Shown: in pieces, positions 1-9,218 of the stretch | How positions within the stretch are numbered: position 1 is the first letter of the stretch | Layout: each line of letters opens with the position of its first letter | NCBI RefSeq assembly: GCF_000499385.1 | Contig: NW_013653343.1 | Span: 32,501-43,119 of the forward strand | From: Eimeria necatrix | Lineage: Eukaryota > Apicomplexa > Conoidasida > Eucoccidiorida > Eimeriidae | Length of the DNA stretch: 10,619 nucleotides | Reading direction: 5' to 3' | Made by a program: the position numbers and the translations under genes | The notes under the pieces: generated by a model | The model's database searches: none | What the model was told of the DNA's origin: nothing | The model's input: only the letters and a program-made list of their open reading frames with translations

Positions 1-26
1 AGCAGCAGCAGCAGCAGCAGCAGCAG

Positions 27-82
<56 letters not shown>

Positions 83-167
83 AGGTCAAGTGCTGCGTAG
101 TGGTTGGGCGTTCAGTTGGCAACGCCTTTGAGAACCACCGCCTCCCTTTCCGCAGAAGAGCACGCAA

Positions 168-228
<61 letters not shown>

Positions 229-307
229 TGCTGCTGCAGCGGCACGGGCAACAGCACCAGCAGCAACAGCAGCAGCGTCAGCCACGCCGACGCGGCTTCA
301 AGGGCTT

Positions 308-339
<32 letters not shown>

Positions 340-489
340 GCAGCAGACTGGGGGGGCTTGCTGTCTGCTGCGGAGCAGCGGCAGCTGCAGCAAAGCCTGC
401 TGTGTCTCCCAGCTGCTGCTGCTGAAGGCCCGCTGCTGCTGGATGGCTGGGGCAGCCTTGAGAGATTTGCTGCTGCTGCTCTGCTTTAG
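1..489 (+). CDS. Possible 3' end of a plus-strand gene, unrecognised
   Basis: The plus frame starting at base 1 is open from the window edge to TAG at 487-489 (162 codons). It reads a long Ser run, RKVKCCVVVGRSVGNAFENH, RLPFRRRARNNN, Ser/Asn runs, a GTGNSTSSN segment, Ala8, and a more complex tail with DWGGLLSAAEQRQLQQSLL and EGPLLLDGWGSLERF. The tail has charged and aromatic residues in plausible balance, which favours coding over the overlapping frame at 104-502, which is Cys/Leu-rich. A splice acceptor (CCTTTCCGCAG, ending at 153) could also shorten it. No domain recognised; the function cannot be told. Confidence 0.35.
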
Positions 490-542
490 CGTCAATTTTT
501 AGTGAGTCTGCAGTTCAAGTGCAGCAAAGCCATGTAGTAGCT

Positions 543-584
<42 letters not shown>

Positions 585-906
585 GCGGCGAGTCCAGCAG
601 CCTGCTGCTGCTGCGGTGCTGCAGCGAAGCTGCTCAAGTTTCCTTATTAACGAAGTGAGCTGCTGCTGTCCGAGCAAGTGCTGCTGTGCTGCCGCTGTTG
701 CTGCAGCGCCGACAGCAGCAGCTGCTGCAGCTGCTGCAGCTTCCGCTGCTGCAGCTGCTGCAGCTTCCGCTGCTGCAGCTGCTGCAGCTTCCGCTGCTGC
801 AGCTGCTGCAGCTTCCGCTGCTGCAGCTGCTGCAGCATTTTATTTTAACTTAGTATTTATACAGGTGCCTTCTAGTGCGTGCTGCTGCTGCGGCGCGCGG
901 CTGCGC
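490..906. other. Gene-poor, repeat-filled stretch between two candidate gene ends
   Basis: Lies between the possible plus-strand stop at 489 and the possible minus-strand stop at 907. It holds a CAG tract (541-582), a short unique part (591-690), a 24-base minisatellite (716-835) and an AT-rich segment (836-866) that stands out against the GC-rich surroundings. I see no convincing gene. Confidence 0.5.
716..835. repeat. 24-base minisatellite built on CTGCAG palindromes
   Basis: Four identical copies of a 24-base unit, CTTCCG followed by CTGCTGCAGCTGCTGCAG, start at 740, 764, 788 and 812. A partial copy precedes them. One plus frame gives an 8-residue Ala/Ser repeat and one minus frame gives LQQLQQRK. 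The perfect identity suggests recent amplification. Confidence 0.9.
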
Positions 907-3733
<2,827 letters not shown>

Positions 3734-3856
3734 ATTTGCTGCTGCAGCTGCTGCTGCTTCACTGTGTCTGCTGCTGCTGCTTCTGCTGCTGCTGCCTGGT
3801 GAGCAGCAGCAGCAAAGACACGTCGAGTGAGTTTACCAGCTCGAGGGGAGCTTACA

Positions 3857-4011
3857 AAACCCTAAACCCCCGAATTCCCAAACCCCAAACCCTAAACCCT
3901 AAATCCTAAATCCTAAATTTAAATAAATGCAGAAAGGTTGGCAGAACACCGAAGACTTTCAGAGCTAAAGTCCCCAAACCCTAAACCCTAAACCCTAAAC
4001 CCTAAACCCTA
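3857..4011. repeat. Telomere-like CCCTAAA arrays upstream of P5CDH
   Basis: Two arrays of CCCTAAA on the plus strand: 3857-3918, partly degenerate with CCCCAAA and TCCTAAA variants, and 3975-4011, nearly perfect. About 55 bases of unique AT-rich sequence separate them. The heptamer is the telomere unit known from plants and coccidia, but here it is internal. Confidence 0.9.
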
Positions 4012-4157
4012 GCCGCCCGAGCCGAGGCCCCCGGGTCACTCGAGCTGGCAGCAGGCAGCTGCGACGAAACCTCAGTTGTTTGCTGCTTTCTTCTGTGATT
4101 TGAAACTGAATTTTTGAGGGTTTTGAATTAGGGTTTAAGGTGTACAGTTCACGGATC

Positions 4158-4192
4158 AGGGTTTAGGGTTTAGGGTTTAGGGTTTAGGGTTT
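4158..4192. repeat. Telomere-like TTTAGGG array ending 6 bases before the P5CDH ATG
   Basis: Five perfect AGGGTTT units on the plus strand, in the opposite orientation to the arrays at 3857-4011. It supplies the in-frame TAG stop at 4178-4180 that fixes 4199 as the first usable Met. Confidence 0.92.
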
Positions 4193-4198
4193 GGCGAG

Positions 4199-4427
4199 AT
4201 GTGGCTCATACAGCTGTCACACCGGAGCACTGCCGTGAGGCGCGGCCTCACTTCAGCAGCAGCAGCAGCAACTGCTGCTGCTGCTGCAGCTCCTGCTGCT
4301 CCTTTTGCTTTAAACACCTCTCAAGCACGAGCAACAGCAGCGTCAGCAGCAGCAACAGCTGCTGCTGCTGCTGCTGCTGCTGCTGCAGCTGGCTCGCTGC
4401 GCCTTTCCCCCTTGAGTCTCGCCCACA

Positions 4428-4458
<31 letters not shown>

Positions 4459-4512
4459 CTCCCTCTCCTTCCCCCGCAGCTTCCGCTGCATCAGCAGCTC
4501 CGCCGGCCCCCC

Positions 4513-4563
<51 letters not shown>

Positions 4564-4727
4564 TGTTTCGGAGTTCACGGACCTCGACATTGACTCTCTT
4601 GCTGCAGGGGGGCCCCCCCACAAGATCCAAAACCTCGTGGGGGGCCTCTGGACTTCTGCTGCTGCTGCTTACGAAGTAGTCAGCCCCTTGAAGGGCCACG
4701 TCATTGCCACGGCGCCAGACACCCAGG

Positions 4728-4784
<57 letters not shown>

Positions 4785-5435
4785 TGTGTTGGTTCTGCTG
4801 CTGCTGCTGCGTGTGCTACTGCTGTTGCTTGTGCTGGGACTGCGGCTGCTGCTGCTGCTGACTCTACTGCTGCTGCTGCTGTTGCTGCTGCTGTTGCTCT
4901 TGCCGCTGTTACTGCTGCTGCTCTTGTTGCTGCTGCTCTTGTTGTTGCTGTTGCTGCTGCACCTTTTGCTGCTGCTGCTGCTGCTGCTGCTGCAGGTGGA
5001 GGAATTGTCTCCTTTTGTGCAGTCTCTCGCGAAGTGCCCCAAACATGGCCTCCACAATCCTTTGAAAAGTCCCAGCCGCTATTTGCTGTACGGCCGCGTC
5101 TGTGCTGCTGCTGCTGCTGCACTGCAGCAGCAGCAAGTCTTCAGCTTCTTCACCAAGTGCATCCAGCTCACAATGCCCAAGTCCCAGCAACAAGTCAGCT
5201 GCTGCTGCTGCTGCTGCTGCTGCCCCTGCTACTGCTGCCTCTGCTGCTGCTGCACCTGTTGCTGCTGCCCTGCTGCTGCTGCGGCTGCTGCTGCGGCTGC
5301 TGCTGCTCCACCTGCTGCTGCTGCACCTGCTGCTGCACCTGCTGCTGCCCGCGCTGCTGCTGCTGCTGGGAGCTGTTGAGGGGGAGGATGGTGACGGTTA
5401 GGGCCTTAGTATGGACGCTACTCCTGCGCTGCTGC

Positions 5436-5486
<51 letters not shown>

Positions 5487-5614
5487 AGGCTGAGGGGGAG
5501 GTGAAGGTGCTGCGGTCCTTCTTTGAAAACTTCAGCGGAGACAATGTCAGGTTCGCCTTGAAGGGACACTTCGTCGCTGGAGACCGTGAGGGGCAGCAGT
5601 CACAGTCCTACAGG

Positions 5615-5685
<71 letters not shown>

Positions 5686-5976
5686 ATGATTGTTGTTGCT
5701 GTTGCCGCTGCTGCTGCTGTTTTGCTACTGCTGCTGCTGCTGCTGTTGCTGATGTTGCTTATTGTTGGAGTTATTAAAGTGCCGCCAGGCCGCACTAGAG
5801 CCTGTCATGCTGCTGCTGTTGCTGCTAAATACAGCTTGCTGCTGCTGCTGATGCTCTGCTGCTGCTGCTGCTGCTAACTCTGCTGCTGCAGATGGCCTTA
5901 CGGGCCTGTGGCCATAATTTCTCCTTTCAATTTCCCGCTGGAGATTCCTGTCATGCAGGTGAGGCAGCTGCCCACC

Positions 5977-6010
<34 letters not shown>

Positions 6011-6693
6011 GCTGCTGCTGCTGCTCGGTCCAGCTTGCTGCTGCTGCATTGTTAGGCTTGCTTCTGCTGCAGCTGGCCGCAATCTGCAGCTGCTGTTGCA
6101 CTGGCTGACTTGATCCTGCTGCTTTTGCTGCAGCTGCCGTAATACCTGCTGCTGCTGCTGCTGGCTGCAGTTCGTCACTGCCGCTGCATTATTTGGCTCG
6201 CTGCTGCTGCTGCAAATGCTGCTGCTGCTGCAACTGCTGCTGCTGCTGCAACTGCTGCTGCTGCTGCAACTGCTGCTGCTGCTGCTGCTGTTCAGCTGAT
6301 GGGCGCTCTGTTTGCTGGAAACAAACCCGTGGTGAAGGCCGAGTCCAGACAGGGACTGCCTTTGGAGCAATTCATCCGGTGGGCCCACACGGCCCAGCTA
6401 GCTAGCTAGCTAGCTAGCTAGCCAGCTAGCTAGCTGACTAATTAGCCAGCTAGCTAGCTCGCTAGCTAGCTGGTTAGTTAGCTAGCTAGCTAACTAACTA
6501 ATTTACTAACTAGCTAGCCAGCTAGCTAGATAACTAACTAGCTAACTTAATAGCTAGCTAGCTAACTAACTAACTAAATAGATATTAGCTAGCTAGCTAG
6601 CTGGCTGGCTGGCTGGCTGGCTGGCCAGCTGATCAACTAGCTAGCTAGCTAACTGGCTAGCGAACTAACTAACTAGCCATCTAACTAACAGAC

Positions 6694-6735
<42 letters not shown>

Positions 6736-6854
6736 AAGGTTTTTGCACTACTGCGGCATGCCGTTGGAAGACGCGGACTTAATCAGCGCGAGGGGGCCTG
6801 TGATGTCGGAGCTTTTGCGGCGAAGCCCCATCCGGCTTCTCCAGTTCACAGGTA

Positions 6855-6924
<70 letters not shown>

Positions 6925-7181
6925 GTGCTATTCTTGTTGCTGCTGCTCCTGCTGCTGCTATTACTGCTGCTTCCGCTGCTGCTCTTGCTGCTGCTGCTCC
7001 CAGGGCTGCAGTTGCTGCTGTTCTGGTTGCTGGTGATCCTGCTGCTGTGATGCAGCTGCTGCTGCTGCTGCTGCTGCTGCTGTTCCTGCTGCGTTTGCAG
7101 GTATTGCTGCTGCTGCTGCCTCCGCACTGTGCACCCCTGCATCTTCGCTCCCCTTTCCTTTCCCACGGCTGCCACCGCAGC

Positions 7182-7224
<43 letters not shown>

Positions 7225-8083
7225 GAGTGGTGCGTGTGTTGCTGCTGCAGGCAGCAGCTCGGTGGCGCGGGAACTCTCGCTGCTGCTGCAGGGCCGCGTG
7301 CGAATAGAAGACGGGGGTTTTAATTTTAAGGTTTTGGGAAAAGACATAAACCCTAGCGAGCAGCAAACCCTCGCCTACGTGGCCTGGCAGGCCGACGAGG
7401 ACGCCTACGCGCTCTCCGGTCCGCCGGCGCCAAACCCTAATTTAGGGTTTAGGGTTTAGGGTTTAGGGTTTGGGGTTTGGGGTTTTGGCCCAGCGCTCAC
7501 GCAGTCTCAGCAGCGACAGGCAGTCGCGGGCTCGCGCACAGGCGCCTAGCGCCCAGGGCTGAGGGTTTAGGGCTTAGGGTTTAGGGTTTAGGGTTTAGGG
7601 TTTAGGGTTTGGGTTTGGATTCAGGGCAAAAGTGCTCGGCGCAGTCGCTGCTGCTTGTGCACCGCAACTGGGTTGCTGCGGGGCTGCTGCAGCTTCTTGC
7701 TGCTGCTGCTGCTCGCCGCTCTCTCCAAACCCTCACAATTTGTCCCTTGTTGTCTCTAAACAACCAGCAAATGCACCGCCACGTGCAGGTCTGCCGAGGG
7801 TTTAGGGTTTAGGGTTTAGGGTTTGGGGTTTAGGGCTTCGCAGCGGGCTTTGAGGCGTCGTGGGGGCTTCAAAATTAAGCGCCAGGCTTTGTGGCCTTCT
7901 AGGGTTTAGGGTTTAGGGTTTGGGGTGGCGCAGCGCGAGTTTAGGGTTTGGGGTTCCGTGTTTTGGGCTTGGTGTCTAGGGTTTAGGGTTTAGGGTTTTG
8001 CGGATTGTTTCGCAGGCGCTGCTGGCGCTGAAGGGCGCCCGCCTGCTGTTCGGCGGCTACCCGCTGCAGCAGCAGCAACAGCA

Positions 8084-8134
<51 letters not shown>

Positions 8135-8258
8135 CTCAGTGCCCCCGCAGTTCGGGCTCTACGCCCCCACTGCCGTTTCGCTGCCGCTGCAAACCCTCGC
8201 CTTCGACGCTGCTGCCCGGCAAGTGGCACTTCAGGAGGTTTTCGGGCCACTACAGGTT

Positions 8259-8320
<62 letters not shown>

Positions 8321-9218
8321 GCAGCACCAGCGAACAGCGGCAGCAGAGGGGGCCCCCAGGGCCCCTGTGGAAGGGCCCCTGTGGGGCTCCCCAGAGGCCC
8401 CACAGAGGGGGTTTGCTGGGGGTTCGAGGCTGCTGCCCCCAGGGGGTTTGGGGCCTGTGGAGCTAGGGTTTAGGGTTTAGGGTTTAGGGTTTAGGGTTTG
8501 TCTTGGGGCGTGTGAGCAGGTGGTGGTTGAGTGGGGCGACGGCGACGAGGGTTTGTTGGAGGGTTTGATAGAGGGTTTAGAGCACCACCTGACGGCGGCG
8601 GTGGTGTCACGGGAGCCGCAAACCCTAAACCACTTTTTAGGGTTTAGCCTCAATGGAACCACTTATGCAGGCATTAAAGCCCGAACCACGGGGGCCCCCC
8701 AAAACCACTTTTTCGGGCCTGCTGGAGACCCTCGGGGGGCCTCCATAGGGACCCCCCAGGCCATACGGGACACGTGGACTTGCCACAGGCAAACCCTAAA
8801 CCCTAAACCCTAAACCCTAAACCCTAAACCCTAAACCCTAAGCTGCAGACGCTAGACCCTGGGTGGGAGCTGCGGCAGGGTGCTTCCGCTCTGGACGCGG
8901 CTTTCGGGGAGACTAGGGTTTTGCTGCAGCGCAGTAAACCCTAAACCCTAAACCCTAAACCCTAAACCCTAAACCCTGGGTAGGAGCTGGGGCAGCGCGC
9001 CCCCGGCCTTGGGGTTTAGGGTTTTGCTGGGGCGCAGTAAACCCTAGAGAGAGTCTCCAGGCCCCAACAGCAAACCCTAGACGCAGCAAAAGGCCTAGTC
9101 GCTAATTGGGGGTTTAGGGTTTAGGGTTTAGGGTTTGTGGGCTTGCTGTTCTTTCAGAGAAATCATTTTCGACAATGGACCCGTGCCAGCGGATTGGAAG
9201 TGGCCCCCTCCTTCCTAA
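4199..9218 (+). CDS. P5CDH: Mitochondrial delta-1-pyrroline-5-carboxylate dehydrogenase (ALDH12-like), 11 exons
   Basis: Oxidises pyrroline-5-carboxylate/glutamate semialdehyde to glutamate with NAD+, the second step of proline catabolism, in the mitochondrion. Exons: 4199-4726, 4996-5193, 5489-5613, 5892-5958, 6296-6378, 6739-6851, 7251-7418, 7625-7788, 8016-8255, 8520-8788, 9158-9218 (671 aa). Spliced blocks match plant ALDH12 as I recall it: CPKHGLHNPLKSPSRYLLYG (exon 2), WPYGPVAIISPFNFPLEIP (exon 4, oxyanion Asn about 297), GNKPVVKAES (Lys 320), FTGS (370-373), RIEDGG (catalytic Glu 391), GQKCSAQS (catalytic Cys 431), EVFGP (556-560), APQNHFFGPAGDPRG (exon 10) and EIIFDNGPVP (exon 11). 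The start is the only in-frame ATG in exon 1; a TAG lies in frame at 4178-4180. The N-terminus has Arg and Ala but no acid, like a mitochondrial presequence. It is longer than the plant enzyme (about 550 aa) because of Ala and Ser runs (Ser15 at 107-121) and Gln22 at 500-521. Family is near certain; exon 1 and the GC donor of intron 10 are the least certain parts. Confidence 0.93.
4727..4995 (+). repeat. P5CDH intron 1, CTG-repeat filled
   Basis: Phase-0 intron bounded by CAG|GTGCTG and CTGCTGCAG|GTGGAG. A pure tract of 17 CTG units (4730-4780) begins at donor position +4. Interrupted CTG/TTG/GTG copies continue to the acceptor, which is formed by the last CTG plus CAG. The exon frame reads on into it until a TGA at 4859-4861. 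Removing it joins conserved P5CDH blocks, which is the main evidence for it. Confidence 0.85.
5194..5488 (+). repeat. P5CDH intron 2, CTG-repeat rich
   Basis: Phase-0 intron with donor CAA|GTCAGC and acceptor CTGCTGCAG|GCTGAG. It holds interrupted CTG/CTC/CCT-type repeats (5199-5370), a short unique G-rich segment (5371-5430), then 16 pure CTG units (5438-5485) followed directly by the CAG acceptor. Splicing joins MPKSQQQ to AEGEVKVLRSFFENF, a conserved ALDH12 stretch. Confidence 0.85.
5614..5891 (+). repeat. P5CDH intron 3, long pure CTG tract
   Basis: Intron splitting an Arg codon (AG|A). The donor CAG|GTGCTG runs straight into 23 pure CTG units (5617-5685), then interrupted CTG/TTG copies, a short unique segment around 5760-5810, and more CTG before the acceptor CTGCTGCAG|ATGG. 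Splicing gives SYR-WPYGPV, a strongly conserved junction. Confidence 0.88.
5959..6295 (+). repeat. P5CDH intron 4, CTG-repeat rich
   Basis: Phase-0 intron, donor CAG|GTGAGG (the best consensus donor in the gene) and acceptor TGTTCAG|CTGATG. Contains several interrupted CTG blocks. At 6211-6290 a run of four (CTG)n-CAA repeats of about 18 bases (TGCTGCTGCTGCTGCAAC-type) forms a small minisatellite. Splicing joins PLEIPVMQ to LMGALFAGNKPVVK. Confidence 0.88.
6379..6738 (+). repeat. P5CDH intron 5 with AGCT tetranucleotide array and CTG tract
   Basis: Intron splitting an Arg codon (CG|G), donor CCG|GTGGGC, acceptor GCTAAG|GTTT, the only acceptor in the gene that is not CAG. From 6396 to 6690 it is a degenerate tetranucleotide array: AGCT/CTAG units with drift to CTAA, CTGG and CTAAT, including a block of CTGG/CTGGC copies near 6600-6624. 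It is followed by 13 pure CTG units (6695-6733). Splicing gives EQFIR-FLHYCGMP as in the family. Confidence 0.88.
6396..6690. repeat. AGCT/CTAG tetranucleotide array
   Basis: Nearly 300 bases built on the self-complementary unit AGCT, with perfect runs at 6396-6421, 6588-6601 and elsewhere. There are graded variants CTAA, CTGG and CTAAT, and a run of CTGG units near 6600-6624. No other part of the window has this repeat. Confidence 0.95.
6852..7250 (+). repeat. P5CDH intron 6, CTG then CAG tracts
   Basis: Intron splitting the Gly codon of the FTGS motif (G|GC), donor CAG|GTAGCT, acceptor GCTGCTGCAG|GCAGC. It opens with 22 pure CTG units (6856-6921). Interrupted CTG, a pyrimidine-rich unique segment (7110-7175) and a CAG tract in the opposite orientation (7184-7222) follow. 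The CAG tract offers many alternative AGs upstream of the acceptor chosen here. The chosen one gives TGSSSVARELS, matching the family TGSSRVAE block. Confidence 0.82.
7419..7624 (+). repeat. P5CDH intron 7 with telomere-like TTTAGGG arrays
   Basis: Intron splitting the Gly codon directly before the catalytic Cys motif (G|GG CAA AAG TGC), donor CCG|GTCCGC, acceptor GATTCAG|GGC. Two sense-strand TTTAGGG arrays lie at 7432-7488 and 7563-7617, separated by about 70 bases of unique GC-rich sequence. At 7432-7450 one CCCTAA meets TTTAGGG head-on, a short perfect inverted repeat. Confidence 0.9.
7789..8015 (+). repeat. P5CDH intron 8 with telomere-like TTTAGGG arrays
   Basis: Phase-0 intron, donor CAG|GTCTGC, acceptor GTTTCGCAG|GCG. 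Four short sense-strand TTTAGGG arrays lie at 7797-7836, 7901-7925, 7938-7954 and 7977-7999. They are separated by short unique GC-rich spacers. The last array ends about 16 bases before the acceptor, so its T-rich units may serve as the pyrimidine tract. Confidence 0.88.
8067..8132 (+). repeat. CAG tract encoding Gln22 in P5CDH exon 9
   Basis: Twenty-two in-frame CAG/CAA codons (residues 500-521) sit between LLFGGYPL and HSVPP. Plant relatives, as I recall them, have only a couple of residues here. Two CAA interruptions lie near the 5' end and the rest is pure. It is 66 bases long, keeps frame, and is probably a surface-loop insertion. Confidence 0.9.
8256..8519 (+). repeat. P5CDH intron 9: CAG tract, G/C-rich hairpins, telomere-like array
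   Basis: Phase-0 intron, donor CAG|GTTAGC, acceptor TGTGAGCAG|GTG. Three segments: an AGC tract (8259-8319), a G/C-rich segment with inverted repeats (8345-8460), and a TTTAGGG array (8464-8500). Splicing joins EVFGPLQ to VVVEWGDGDEG, as expected for the ALDH C-terminal half. Confidence 0.88.
8379..8405. repeat. Perfect inverted repeat in intron 9
   Basis: CTGTGGGGC at 8379-8387 and its exact reverse complement GCCCCACAG at 8397-8405 flank a 9-base loop. It sits in a longer run of GGGCCCCTGTGG-type copies (8361-8385), so the intron could fold into stable stems. Confidence 0.6.
8789..9157 (+). repeat. P5CDH intron 10: GC-AG intron with opposed telomere-like arrays
   Basis: The conserved exon 10 end (TWTCH, then AG of Arg) is followed by GCAAAC, so the donor is AG|GC. 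The acceptor is TTCTTTCAG|AGAAATC. Splicing gives CHR-EIIFDNGPVP, the expected C-terminus. Contents: CCCTAAA array 8791-8841, diverged unit 8856-8942, CCCTAAA array 8936-8977, a second unit copy to 9045, and a TTTAGGG array 9111-9137 just upstream of the acceptor. With the intron retained, the frame ends at TAA 8811-8813 after seven telomere-encoded residues. Confidence 0.85.
8856..9045. repeat. Diverged tandem duplication inside intron 10
   Basis: Two copies share the order ACCCTGGGT(G/A)GGAGCTG, variable middle, TAGGGTTTTGCTG, then GCGCAGTAAACCCT: copy 1 at 8856-8942 and copy 2 at 8973-9045. A CCCTAAA array separates them. The shared edges are nearly identical, while the middles differ in length and sequence. 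Confidence 0.65.

Larger units (their letters stand above)
3734..4198. promoter_or_regulatory. Divergent intergenic region / P5CDH promoter and 5' leader
   Basis: Region between the putative minus-strand gene start (3733) and the P5CDH start codon (4199). It contains a CTG block (3737-3800), CCCTAAA-type arrays at 3857-3918 and 3975-4011, a unique stretch (4012-4117) and TTTAGGG copies at 4118-4138 and 4158-4192. I see no TATA box or initiator that can be defended. The role as promoter is inferred from position only. Confidence 0.5.

Noticed and set aside
4118..4198. TATA-type promoter element in TGAATTTTTGAGGGTTTTGAATTAGGG
   Set aside because: AT-rich but no recognisable TATA or initiator motif. 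Coccidian promoters usually lack a clear TATA box, so nothing can be supported.
4343..5122. Minus-strand ORF of 259 codons
   Set aside because: Antisense shadow of P5CDH exons 1-2 and intron 1.
4786..5379. Plus-strand poly-Leu ORF spanning P5CDH intron 1, exon 2 and intron 2
   Set aside because: It contains exon 2 in frame, but the Leu and Cys runs are intron read-through. Splicing removes them and restores the family sequence.
5951..6388. Minus-strand ORF with Gln/Ser runs
   Set aside because: Antisense of P5CDH exon 5 and intron 4; the plus strand matches a conserved enzyme.
8520..8813. P5CDH ending at the TAA at 8811-8813
   Set aside because: This would end the protein in QTLNPKP from the telomere-like array. 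A better C-terminus (EIIFDNGPVPADW) lies at 9158-9218 after a proper acceptor, in the right phase.
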